From Alicyclobacillus mali (GTDB lineage Bacteria; Bacillota; Bacilli; Alicyclobacillales; Alicyclobacillaceae), in the NCBI RefSeq assembly GCF_017329565.1, contig NZ_JAFMTT010000001.1: 64,000 nt of DNA, one strand, 5' to 3'. The notes beneath the pieces were generated by a model. That model saw only the letters and a list, made by a program, of their open reading frames with translations. It ran no database searches and was not told where the DNA came from. The position numbers and the translations under genes were made by a program. Of the stretch, positions 49,703-57,366 are shown piece after piece. How positions within the stretch are numbered: position 1 is the first letter of the stretch; the number at the start of each line of letters is the position of its first letter.

Positions 49703-49897
49703 TCACTTGAGCCTGAGGATCTTTCCGCTGTCGTTCTGGGGAGCGGGGGTCTTCGGCGCAAGGGCACTTGCCATGTCATCCGTGACGTCCTTAAGCGCTT
49801 CATAGCACTGCTCCATGGGGACAGAGGAATCCCACATGACGTCGCAATGGCCGTCGTCGTAAACAATCACGCTAATCACGTATTGAATGTCGCTCAT
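49703..49897 (-). CDS. Small hypothetical protein (64 residues)
   Basis: A short acidic cytoplasmic protein, MSDIQYVISVIVYDDGHCDV..., with no span and no family that I recognise. ATG 49897 has AAAGGAG upstream and a promoter lies about 50 bases before it, which supports a real gene. The C-terminal third (ALAPKTPAPQNDSGKILRLK) looks flexible. It is convergent with the pterin dehydratase gene. Confidence 0.55.
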   Translation of the reverse strand: MSDIQYVISVIVYDDGHCDVMWDSSVPMEQCYEALKDVTDDMASALAPKTPAPQNDSGKILRLK

Positions 49898-49944
49898 GAC
49901 GTGATAACGCTCCTTTCGTCGTTGGGGCGAGATCGCCTGCAATC

Positions 49945-49973
49945 ATTGTACCCCGGGATGAGAGGAAATGAAA
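49945..49973 (-). promoter_or_regulatory. Promoter of the 64-residue protein gene
   Basis: On the minus strand TTTCAT, 17 bases, TACAAT. Confidence 0.5.
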
Positions 49974-50040
49974 CCAGCGCATGCAGAGCCAGCTAGACTT
50001 GTGCCACGGGCAAGCGCTTTCGAACAAGGAGGGAACTGGG

Positions 50041-50823
50041 GTGCTCCTGGGTTGTTATGTGGGGCCTCGAGAGCTTCGCTTTATCCGCGAGGCCGGTTTT
50101 GACTATGCCGAACTGAATGCGAAGGTGACGAAACCGTCGATGCCTGACGCGGAATGGCAGGCCGTGCGCGATGAACTCCTGCGCAACCAGGTTCCGCTTC
50201 TCGCGTTCAATCGCCTGTTCCCGCCGGACATGGCCATCGTGGGCCCGAACGTGGACATGGACGAGATCGCGCGGTACCTGGCCATCGCCTTTGCGCGAAT
50301 GGCCGATCTCGGCGGTCAACACGTCGGCTTTGGGGCAGGCAAGAATCGCCGTGTGCCGGACGGTTTTCCGCCGGACGAGGCGCGCGCGCAACTGGCTCAT
50401 GTGGTGCGGATGGCGGGCGATCTCGCCGCAGCGCACGGGATGTGGGTGCATTTCGAATTTTTCAATCGCGCCGAGACCAATCTCATGAACACGGTGGAAG
50501 AAGCGCTGACGTTTATTCGTGATCTCGCGCACCATCGTGTCGATCTGCTGGTCGATTTCTATCATCTCGTGCAAAATGGCGAGCCTGTGAGTGAGCTGGC
50601 GAAGGCTCGCGGTTGCATCGGCTACGTCCACGTCGCGGACGAGCAGCGGAGGTGGCCGGGCAGTGGCTCGCTGCCCGTGCGAGAATGGTTCGCGGCGCTG
50701 CGAGACATGGACTATCATGGCCCCATCTCCATTGAGTGCAATTTTGCAGATCCAATTCCCGAGCTGAGGCAAGCTGGCGAGGCCATCCGGAGACTCAGCT
50801 ATTCGGGGGGCTCAGTGCGCTAG
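50041..50823 (+). CDS. Sugar phosphate isomerase/epimerase family protein (TIM barrel)
   Basis: A 260-residue barrel of the AP-endonuclease-2-like isomerase family, which includes xylose-isomerase-like, IolE and IolI enzymes. Metal-ligand positions can be seen in VHFEFFNRAETN (Glu), VDLLVDFYHLVQNGE (Asp, His), GYVHVADEQRRWPG (His) and PISIECNF (Glu). GTG 50041 has AAGGAGGG seven bases upstream. It starts a same-strand run with an aldo/keto reductase and a sodium symporter. The substrate is unknown. Confidence 0.82.
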   Translation: MLLGCYVGPRELRFIREAGFDYAELNAKVTKPSMPDAEWQAVRDELLRNQVPLLAFNRLFPPDMAIVGPNVDMDEIARYLAIAFARMADLGGQHVGFGAGKNRRVPDGFPPDEARAQLAHVVRMAGDLAAAHGMWVHFEFFNRAETNLMNTVEEALTFIRDLAHHRVDLLVDFYHLVQNGEPVSELAKARGCIGYVHVADEQRRWPGSGSLPVREWFAALRDMDYHGPISIECNFADPIPELRQAGEAIRRLSYSGGSVR

Positions 50824-50830
50824 ATGTCGG

Positions 50831-50859
50831 GCGGGCTGTCTTCGCGAGGGCCTGCCCGC
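50831..50859 (+). other. Intercistronic GC hairpin
   Basis: GCGGGC (50831-50836) pairs with GCCCGC (50854-50859), between the isomerase and reductase genes. No T-tract. Confidence 0.4.
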
Positions 50860-50913
50860 TGTGTATGGACTCGAGGACGGATGAAGGAACGGACACAGAG
50901 GAGGATGGTTTAG

Positions 50914-51831
50914 ATGCGAACCATGACACTTGGTTGCACTCACCTGGAGGTTCCGGTCGTCGGTATCGGCTGCATGCGCATCAATGGCCTCAGTCAAGCG
51001 GAAGCGGAGCGATACATCCAGACCGCGCTTGAACTCGGCGCGAATTTTTTCGATCACGCCGACATCTATGGAGGCGGCGAATGTGAAGCGAGATTCGCCG
51101 AGGCGATTCACATGAACGACGACGTCCGCGAGCGCATCATTCTGCAATCGAAGTGTGGCATCCGCAAAGGGATGTACGACTTTTCAAAGGAGCACATTCT
51201 CGAGGCCGTCGACGGGAGCCTGCGCCGCCTGCGCACGGATTACCTTGACGTGCTCCTGTTGCATCGGCCGGATGCGCTGGTGGAGCCGGAGGAGGTTGCG
51301 GAGGCGTTCGAAATTCTGCAGACGACAGGCAAGGTTCGTTATTTCGGAGTCTCCAATCACAAGCCGATGCAAATTGAGTTGCTGAAAAAGTTTGTCCATC
51401 AACCTATTGTGGCCAATCAATTGCAGCTCAGCATTACGAACGCCACCATGATCGCGCAGGGCATGAACCTCAACATGGGAAACGAATGGGCGGTCGATCG
51501 CGACGAAAGTGTGCTCGACTACTGCAGAATCCACGACATCACGATTCAGCCTTGGTCTCCGTTTCTGCATGGTTTCTTCGAAGGCGTCTTTTTGGACAAT
51601 CCAAAGTTTCCGGAGTTGAACCGGAAGCTGGACGAGGTGGCATTGCGCCACGGCGTGTCGAACGTAACCATTGCCATCGCTTGGTTGCTCCGCCATCCGG
51701 CGAAGATGCAGCCCATTGTCGGCACCATGAACGTGGATCGTCTGCGCGCGTCGTGTCAAGCGGCAGACATCCAGCTCACAAGGCAGGAGTGGTACGAAAT
51801 TTACCTCGCTGCGGGGTACCAATTGCCTTGA
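50914..51831 (+). CDS. Aldo/keto reductase (YdhF-like)
   Basis: A 305-residue NADPH-dependent oxidoreductase barrel. The catalytic tetrad is visible: Asp and Tyr in FFDHADIYGGGECEARF, Lys in IILQSKCGI and His in VLLLHRPDAL. The C-terminal cofactor region reads PIVGTMNVDRLRASCQAADI, typical of the YdhF/AKR11-12-like group. ATG 50914 has GAGGAGG. It lies 90 bases after the isomerase gene, and a strong terminator follows it. Confidence 0.9.
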   Translation: MRTMTLGCTHLEVPVVGIGCMRINGLSQAEAERYIQTALELGANFFDHADIYGGGECEARFAEAIHMNDDVRERIILQSKCGIRKGMYDFSKEHILEAVDGSLRRLRTDYLDVLLLHRPDALVEPEEVAEAFEILQTTGKVRYFGVSNHKPMQIELLKKFVHQPIVANQLQLSITNATMIAQGMNLNMGNEWAVDRDESVLDYCRIHDITIQPWSPFLHGFFEGVFLDNPKFPELNRKLDEVALRHGVSNVTIAIAWLLRHPAKMQPIVGTMNVDRLRASCQAADIQLTRQEWYEIYLAAGYQLP

Positions 51832-51850
51832 AGGGTGAGTTGCAAGACGC

Positions 51851-51879
51851 GGGACCGGGTGAAAGCGCCGGTCCCTTTT
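51851..51879 (+). terminator. Intrinsic terminator after the aldo/keto reductase gene
   Basis: GGGACCGG and CCGGTCCC, 8-bp stem, nine-base loop, then TTTT. Confidence 0.85.
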
Positions 51880-51979
51880 CATTTGCGCTACTAACTATCT
51901 TGGTTTGCCTCATCGAGACCCAGCGCCCGCGGCTCCACTTGTCACGTCCTTTCAAACGTGTTCAAAGTCGCGTCGTCGC

Positions 51980-52008
51980 TTGTCTTTCTTTGTTCAAATT
52001 GCTATATT
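51980..52008 (+). promoter_or_regulatory. Promoter of the sodium symporter operon
   Basis: TTGTCT, 17 bases, TATATT. The transcript would carry a leader of about 180 bases. Confidence 0.55.
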
Positions 52009-52055
52009 CGGAGGCGGTCGCGCGATGGCAATGTCGCTGTCGAGGTGTTCACAAG

Positions 52056-52166
52056 GATAGCGATGAGCACGCACATGGGCTGCCATGGCCGGGCGCATAC
52101 TGACATGTGTGGACCCGACGATGAGGTGTGGTCACGAGTCCATGGAGGCGACTTGAAATCGCTATC
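52056..52166 (+). ncRNA. Candidate structured leader of the sodium symporter gene
   Basis: GATAGCGAT (52056-52064) and ATCGCTATC (52158-52166) form a perfect 9-bp closing helix. Inside it, CGCACATG pairs with CATGTGTG (52070-52077 with 52104-52111, one wobble), and GGAC pairs with GTCC (52111-52114 with 52138-52141). The result is a three-way junction between promoter and ribosome site. No known riboswitch consensus was recognised. It remains a prediction by eye. Confidence 0.4.
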
Positions 52167-52197
52167 TGAACAAAGTCAGTTTTAGGAGGTGCATCGG

Positions 52198-53811
52198 GTG
52201 CACGCGCTATTTCATGCGAACGCCGTGGACTACATCATCATTCTGGTCTACTTCGCTTTTGTCCTCGGCGTCGGATTCGTCCTTCGTAACCGCGTTCGCA
52301 CTGGAGAGGATTTCTTTTTGTCTGGCCGCTCCATCCCGGCCTGGATTACCGGTTTGGCGTTTCTATCCGCCAACCTCGGGGCGCTCGAGATTCTCGGCAT
52401 GACCGCGAGCGGCGCCGAATATGGCATGCTGACGACTCACTTTTACTGGATCGGCGCGATCCCGGCCATGCTGTTTCTCGGCCTGTACATGATGCCGTTT
52501 TACTATGTCTCGAAGGTGCGCTCGGTACCTGAGTTCTTGAAACTCCGGTACAATGAGGCGACTCGCGCGCTGAATGCCATCGCGTTTGCCGTGATGACCG
52601 TTTTGACTTCGGGCATCAGTCTGTATTCCATGGCATTGATCTTCCAAATCCTGATTGGTTGGTCCTTTGACACAAGCGTTCTCGTGTCGGCGCTTGTGGT
52701 CCTGATTTACGTGGGCTTGGGCGGTCTGACGTCTTCCATCTTCAACGAAGTCGTGCAGTTCTTCTTAATCTGGGCTGGTCTGCTGCCGATTCCGCTCATC
52801 GGATTGCACAATCTGGGCGGATGGCAGGGAATGATGTCCCGGCTGCCAGCAGGGTTCGGGCATCTGTGGGCAAACCTCGGTTCTCCTTCGCACAACCCGA
52901 TGGGAATTGGCTGGCTCGGTGTGGTGCTCGGCCTCGGCTTCGTGCTCTCATTTGGGTACTGGACGACAGACTTTCTGGTCGTTCAGCGAACGCTCGCGGC
53001 AAAAGACTTGCGTGCGGCTCAATTGACGCCGATTTACGCAGCCTTTTTCAAGATGATCGTGCCGATTCTCGTCATCATTCCAGGGTTGATCGCGCTTGCG
53101 CTGTTCCCGAAGATCGGGCACACGCCAAACATGAGCTACAATCTGGCGTTACCGTTGCTCATCGCCAAATACTATCCGCCTGGCATGCTCGGCCTCGGTC
53201 TGACCGCGATGTTGGCCAGTTTTATGAGCGGAATGGCTGGTAACGTCACCGCGTTTACGACGGTTTGGACGTATGACATTTACCAGGCATACATTAAGAA
53301 GGATGCGCCGGACAAGCACTATGTGAACATGGGTCGCTGGGCCGTCATTGTTGGCGTTATCATCAGTATTGGCACCGCCTACTTTGCGGCCGGTTTTCCG
53401 AGCGTTATGGACTACATGCAGACCCTGTTCTCGTTCTTCAACGCGCCGCTGTTCGCGACGTTCTTGTTGGGGATGTTCTGGAAAAAGGCCACGCCCTGGG
53501 GCGGCTTCTGGGGACTGCTCGCAGGTATCGCCAGTGCGTTTGCGATGTACTTCTTCCTTCCAGCGCATATGTTCTCGAGCCCGGATGCAGGAAACTTCTG
53601 GCGCGCATGGTGGGCTTGGGTGATCACGGTGGCCGTGACAGTGCTGGTCAGCCTCGTAACCAAGAGCAAGCGCCCGGAAGAGCTGGAGGGCCTGGTGTAT
53701 GGTCTCAGCAAGCGCCCCGACTACAGCGGCTATCCGTGGTATAAGCGCCCGGGCTACCTGGCGGCCATCGTGTTCGTGATCCTGGTGGGCCTGAATATCG
53801 CGTTCTGGTGA
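52198..53811 (+). CDS. Sodium:solute symporter (SSS family)
   Basis: A 537-residue importer with about 13-14 spans, driven by sodium. Family marks: FFLSGRSIPAWITGLAFLSANLGALEILGMTASGAEYGM in the first spans, YVGLGGLTSSIFNEVVQFFLIWAG and GLTAMLASFMSGMAGNVTAFTTVWTYDIYQ, where the Ser/Thr residues correspond to the Na2-site region. The large residues in span 10 resemble the sugar/inositol branch. GTG 52198 is favoured over GTG 52189 by spacing from TTAGGAGG. It is followed by a small two-span protein. Neighbouring enzymes suggest a carbohydrate or polyol as substrate. Confidence 0.9.
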   Translation: MHALFHANAVDYIIILVYFAFVLGVGFVLRNRVRTGEDFFLSGRSIPAWITGLAFLSANLGALEILGMTASGAEYGMLTTHFYWIGAIPAMLFLGLYMMPFYYVSKVRSVPEFLKLRYNEATRALNAIAFAVMTVLTSGISLYSMALIFQILIGWSFDTSVLVSALVVLIYVGLGGLTSSIFNEVVQFFLIWAGLLPIPLIGLHNLGGWQGMMSRLPAGFGHLWANLGSPSHNPMGIGWLGVVLGLGFVLSFGYWTTDFLVVQRTLAAKDLRAAQLTPIYAAFFKMIVPILVIIPGLIALALFPKIGHTPNMSYNLALPLLIAKYYPPGMLGLGLTAMLASFMSGMAGNVTAFTTVWTYDIYQAYIKKDAPDKHYVNMGRWAVIVGVIISIGTAYFAAGFPSVMDYMQTLFSFFNAPLFATFLLGMFWKKATPWGGFWGLLAGIASAFAMYFFLPAHMFSSPDAGNFWRAWWAWVITVAVTVLVSLVTKSKRPEELEGLVYGLSKRPDYSGYPWYKRPGYLAAIVFVILVGLNIAFW

Positions 53812-53837
53812 TCCATCCCGGGGGAGATGATGATGAA

Positions 53838-54035
53838 ATGAATCGCTTCTTGGACCTACGGTTCATGATCGGCATCCTGTTCATCGTGTACGGCGTCGTG
53901 CTCGGCGTGTATGGCGCCGTGGCCGACCCGCACACGCCTAGCTTGCACACGAACATCGATCTCTGGTGGGGCGTACTTTGTTTGCTGTTTGGCATCGTGT
54001 TTCTCATCGCCTCATTGGCGAAGCCGAGCGAGTGA
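53838..54035 (+). CDS. Small two-span membrane protein accompanying the symporter
   Basis: A 65-residue protein with two membrane helices, FMIGILFIVYGVVLGVYGAV and IDLWWGVLCLLFGIVFLIASL, joined by a short polar loop. ATG 53838 follows GGGGGAG; a GTG overlapping the symporter stop is an alternative. Small two-span proteins encoded directly behind SSS genes are seen in many Bacilli and are sometimes annotated as symporter accessory proteins, a role not proven. A terminator follows. Confidence 0.7.
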   Translation: MNRFLDLRFMIGILFIVYGVVLGVYGAVADPHTPSLHTNIDLWWGVLCLLFGIVFLIASLAKPSE

Positions 54036-54055
54036 TCGCTCTGTGCGAGCGTTTG

Positions 54056-54088
54056 GGACAGCCTGGTTTGGGCCGGCTGTCCTTTTTA
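54056..54088 (+). terminator. Intrinsic terminator after the symporter pair
   Basis: GGACAGCC and GGCTGTCC, 8-bp stem, 11-base loop, followed by TTTTTA. Confidence 0.86.
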
Positions 54089-54126
54089 TTTTCGCTCGCC
54101 GCAGTTGCTGCTGGGACTTCGTGGCT

Positions 54127-54155
54127 TTGTCCGGAGATCCGGGTTTTTGTATCAT
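54127..54155 (+). promoter_or_regulatory. Promoter of the ThuA-like gene
   Basis: TTGTCC, 17 bases, TATCAT. Confidence 0.5.
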
Positions 54156-54188
54156 GGGGAGGGTATGCTTCAAGGGAGGGCTTCCAAA

Positions 54189-54911
54189 TTGAACGAGATT
54201 CGAGTGACCGTCTGGAATGAGTTCCGCCATGAGCAGAGAGATGAGGTCGTCCGCGAGGTGTACCCGGATGGGATTCACGCGGCCATTGCGAAACCGCTAT
54301 CCGACGCCGGAATGCAAGTTCGCACCGCGACGCTGGATGAGCCGGATCACGGCCTGACAGAGGATGTGCTGAATGATACCGACGTGCTCGTGTGGTGGGG
54401 GCATGTAGCGCATCACGAGGTGCAAGACGCCGTCGTGGATCGCGTGATCCGCCGCGTGCAAGCCGGGATGGGACTTGTCGTGTTGCACTCTGGGCACTTT
54501 TCGAAGGTGTTCCGAAGACTGATGGGCACGTCCTGTGACCTCCGCTGGCGCGAAGAAGACGAGAAGGAGCGCCTGTTCATCATCGATCCGACGCATCCCA
54601 TCGCCGATGGATTGCCGCCGTATTTCGAACTTCCTCGCGAGGAAACGTACGGTGAACACTTCGACGTTCCGGTGCCTGACGAGATCGTGTTCCTGTCGTG
54701 GTTTTCGGGAGGAGACGTGTTTCGCTCAGGCGTTACGTACCGGAGAGGCCGTGGGAAAATCTTTTACTTCCGACCTGGCCACGAGACCTATCCGACCTAT
54801 CACGATGCGAACATTCAGCGGGTGATTGTAAACGCTTGTCGCTGGGCTGCACCCACACGCGGGCCTGTCCCGGTCTATGGTCATGCGCCAAGCCTCGAGG
54901 GCGCACGCTAA
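54189..54911 (+). CDS. ThuA-like trehalose-utilization family protein
   Basis: A 240-residue class-I glutamine-amidotransferase-like fold. It begins NEIRVTVWNEFRHEQRDEVVREVYPDGIHAAIA, continues with DTDVLVWWGHVAHHEVQD and GLVVLHSGHFSKVFRRLMGTSCDLRWRE, and ends with GGDVFRSGVTYRRGRGKIFYFRPGHETYPTYHD, all matching the ThuA family. ThuA of rhizobia takes part in trehalose/sucrose catabolism with the ThuB dehydrogenase; no ThuB-like gene lies here. TTG 54189 has GGGAGGG nine bases upstream. Confidence 0.85.
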   Translation: MNEIRVTVWNEFRHEQRDEVVREVYPDGIHAAIAKPLSDAGMQVRTATLDEPDHGLTEDVLNDTDVLVWWGHVAHHEVQDAVVDRVIRRVQAGMGLVVLHSGHFSKVFRRLMGTSCDLRWREEDEKERLFIIDPTHPIADGLPPYFELPREETYGEHFDVPVPDEIVFLSWFSGGDVFRSGVTYRRGRGKIFYFRPGHETYPTYHDANIQRVIVNACRWAAPTRGPVPVYGHAPSLEGAR

Positions 54912-54928
54912 GGAGTTGATGGATACAC

Positions 54929-56230
54929 GTGGTGGTCATGGCACTGGCGATTTTTCTCCTGACCTTGGTGCTGGTGGTGTGGCGCCCCTGGGGCCTTCCT
55001 GTCGGGTGGAGCGCGCTTATTGGCGCGCTCTTGGCCCTGGCCGCTGGGGTGGTTGGGCTGCACGACGTGTGGACCGTGTGGAACATCGTCTGGGACGCCA
55101 CGCTCACGTTCGTAGGCATTCTGGTGGTGTCCAGCGTGCTAGACGCCTCGGGATTCTTCGAGTGGGCCGCCTTGACCATCGCGCACAGGGCCGGGGGCCG
55201 GGGGCGTCTCGCATTTGTTTTGATTCTGGCACTTGGATTCATGGTTTCGGCATTCTTTTCGAACGACGGCGCCGCGCTGATTTTGACGCCCATCGTCCTG
55301 GAGAAAATGAAGAGATTGCAATTTTCCGCTCGGCAAATGGTTCCGTTTTTGCTCGCAGGAGGCTTCATCGCGGACTCCACGTCCATCCCGCTTGTCATCA
55401 GCAATCTCGTCAATATTATCTCTGCCGATTACTATCACCTGGGCTTCTTGCGGTACGCGCTGCGTATGGTTGTCCCGGACCTGGTGTCGTTCGGGGCGAG
55501 TCTTGCTGTCACGTATCTGTATTTTCGCCGCCAAATCCCAGATACGTACGATGCAGATGTTCTGCCTGCCCCTTCCACAGCGATCCGCGATCGGTCTATG
55601 TTTATCTTTTCCTGGTGCATGCTAGCTGTGATGACGCTGGGCTACGTTGCAAGCGAAATTGCGCACGTGCCGGTGTCGGCCGTCGAAGGCACCGTAGCGA
55701 TTGCGTTTCTCGTCGCGGGTTGGCGAACGCGGACGGCGAACCCACGGCGCGTCCTGCGGGAAGCGCCGTGGTCGATCGTCGTGTTCTCCGTCGGCATGTA
55801 TCTGGTGGTGTACGGGCTGGAACGCGCCCATCTAATTAATTGGCTGACCCACCTTGTGCAGTTCACGGTACACGCGGGACTTTTCTGGGGCGTGATGGCC
55901 ATGGGTGTGCTGTCGGCCTGTTTGTCCTGTGTGACCAACAATTTGCCCAGCGTGATGCTCGGCCTGCTCGCCATCCAACACACTGGTTTACCCACTTCCG
56001 ATCAGGTGGCGCTTGCACTCGCGAACGTGGTCGGGTGCGATCTCGGGCCGAAGATGACGCCCATCGGTTCGCTGGCCACATTGCTCTGGCTACACGTCCT
56101 GGAGTCTCGCGGTGTACGGGTCACCGTGCCCGACTTCATGCGGGCGGGACTTGCGTTCACGTGGCCCACGCTCCTGTCGGTGTTGGCGAGCATGTATGGA
56201 TGGCTTTGGCTGGTCCGCCACCTAGCGTGA
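54929..56230 (+). CDS. ArsB-type arsenite/anion efflux membrane protein
   Basis: A 433-residue, about 11-12-span transporter of the ArsB/NhaD ion-transporter superfamily. Two repeat motifs characteristic of ArsB can be read: SAFFSNDGAALILTPIVLEKM in the first half and SCVTNNLPSVMLGLLAIQHTG...VVGCDLGPKMTPIGSLATLLWLHVL in the second. ArsB exports arsenite or antimonite; no arsR, arsC or arsA gene is present, so another anion is possible. The GTG start at 54929 is somewhat far from AAGGAG at 54910, so it is tentative. The gene's end overlaps the convergent reductase gene by nine bases. Confidence 0.8.
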   Translation: MVVMALAIFLLTLVLVVWRPWGLPVGWSALIGALLALAAGVVGLHDVWTVWNIVWDATLTFVGILVVSSVLDASGFFEWAALTIAHRAGGRGRLAFVLILALGFMVSAFFSNDGAALILTPIVLEKMKRLQFSARQMVPFLLAGGFIADSTSIPLVISNLVNIISADYYHLGFLRYALRMVVPDLVSFGASLAVTYLYFRRQIPDTYDADVLPAPSTAIRDRSMFIFSWCMLAVMTLGYVASEIAHVPVSAVEGTVAIAFLVAGWRTRTANPRRVLREAPWSIVVFSVGMYLVVYGLERAHLINWLTHLVQFTVHAGLFWGVMAMGVLSACLSCVTNNLPSVMLGLLAIQHTGLPTSDQVALALANVVGCDLGPKMTPIGSLATLLWLHVLESRGVRVTVPDFMRAGLAFTWPTLLSVLASMYGWLWLVRHLA

Positions 56231-57166
56231 GTTCTCGGTCGGTCCGTCGATGTGAGCCAACACGCTGCGACTCACGTCGTCCAGCTCGCGCAGCTCGTCT
56301 TCGCTCAGGCCGAGGTCGACGGCTCGCACGTTTTCCTCGAGATGTGCGATGTTTTGCGTCCCGACGATTGCGCTCGTGATGCCGGGTTGTTGAAGAATCC
56401 ACGCGATGGCCACCTCGGCCGGCTTCACCCCATGGCGATCCGCGATTCGTTTGACGCAACAGACAAGAGGTGTCTCTGCTTCGAGGTGCTCAGGCTTGAA
56501 CAGGCGGCGTCCCTGGCGAAAATCGTTCGGCGAAAGCGCCACGCCATCGAGATGATAAGCCCCCGTCAGGATGCCCTTTGCCACGGACGAGTACGTGAGC
56601 ACCCCAATGCCGTGATCGAGACAATACGGGAGCACGTCGGCTTCGATGCGGCGCTCCAAGAGGCTGTATTCTGGCTGAATGCAGTCGACGGTGGTGTAGC
56701 TCATCGCAGCTTCGAGCAGGTCGCGCGAGAAATTTGACACCGCGACACTGCGGATCACGCCCTCGTCTCGCAACTCGGCGAAGGTGGACATGGTTTCCGA
56801 CAGAGGAATGTCGTGATTCGGCCAATGAACGTAATAAATATCGATGTAGTCTGTTCGCAAACGTTTGAGGCTTTGTTCGGCGGCGCGGAGAATGTCGTCT
56901 CTACGGAGGTGGCTGGGAGAAACCTTGGTGGCGATCACGCACTCCTTTCGCACCCCTTCGAGCGCCAGTCCCACCAGTTCTTCAGAGTGTCCCTGCCCAT
57001 ATCCTTCTGCTGTGTCGAACGACTGGATGCCGAGCTCAAAGGCGCGTTGCAGAGCTTGAATGTTGACCTCATCATCCTTTTTCTCCCACTGACCACCCCC
57101 CAGTTCCCAGCAGCCGAACGTGATCTCAGAGATTTGAACACCATTGGACAATTGGCGGTATTTCAT
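56222..57166 (-). CDS. Aldo/keto reductase
   Basis: A 314-residue NADPH-dependent reductase. Catalytic tetrad: Asp and Tyr in SFDTAEGYGQGHSEELVG, Lys in VIATKVSPSHL, His in IYYVHWPNHD. C-terminal cofactor stretch: ITSAIVGTQNIAHLEENVRAV. It resembles the IolS/YhdN group of Bacillus. ATG 57166 has AAAGGAGG upstream. Two palindromic sites precede it (57200-57214 and 57237-57254), so expression is probably repressor-controlled. Confidence 0.9.
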   Translation of the reverse strand: MKYRQLSNGVQISEITFGCWELGGGQWEKKDDEVNIQALQRAFELGIQSFDTAEGYGQGHSEELVGLALEGVRKECVIATKVSPSHLRRDDILRAAEQSLKRLRTDYIDIYYVHWPNHDIPLSETMSTFAELRDEGVIRSVAVSNFSRDLLEAAMSYTTVDCIQPEYSLLERRIEADVLPYCLDHGIGVLTYSSVAKGILTGAYHLDGVALSPNDFRQGRRLFKPEHLEAETPLVCCVKRIADRHGVKPAEVAIAWILQQPGITSAIVGTQNIAHLEENVRAVDLGLSEDELRELDDVSRSVLAHIDGPTENSR

Positions 57167-57199
57167 GTGCTTCGGATCCTCCTTTCATGGTCATAACGA

Positions 57200-57214
57200 T
57201 TGAAACGTTTTCAA
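57200..57214. promoter_or_regulatory. Palindromic operator-like site upstream of the reductase gene
   Basis: TTGAAACGTTTTCAA has six-base arms around a three-base centre. It resembles LacI/CcpA-type sites shortened by one base. Confidence 0.5.
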
Positions 57215-57236
57215 CAAAAACGGTTAGAATCCTTCT

Positions 57237-57254
57237 ACGTTATGCACATAACGT
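57237..57254. promoter_or_regulatory. Second palindrome in the reductase/G1-peptidase intergenic region
   Basis: ACGTTATGCACATAACGT has perfect eight-base arms around CA. A further CATAACG copy occurs at 57192-57198. Location suggests a dimeric regulator acting on one or both divergent genes. Confidence 0.5.
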
Positions 57255-57366
57255 TCGCCGGAGCCTCGAATGACTCTTGGTTCTAGCAATTTTCAAGGAA
57301 GACGGTTTAGACTGAAGCTGAAGGAATCAACGAACTGATGACGATGTTTCAAGGGAGATGTGAACC

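Noticed and set aside
52065..52110. CACGCACATGGGC in the symporter leader, resembling the start of a c-di-GMP-I riboswitch
   Set aside because: The required GGACGCAAAG-like block does not follow and the helices differ.
51958..52185. Possible 75-residue open frame before the symporter gene
   Set aside because: The symporter promoter lies inside it, no ribosome site precedes it and the composition is not protein-like.
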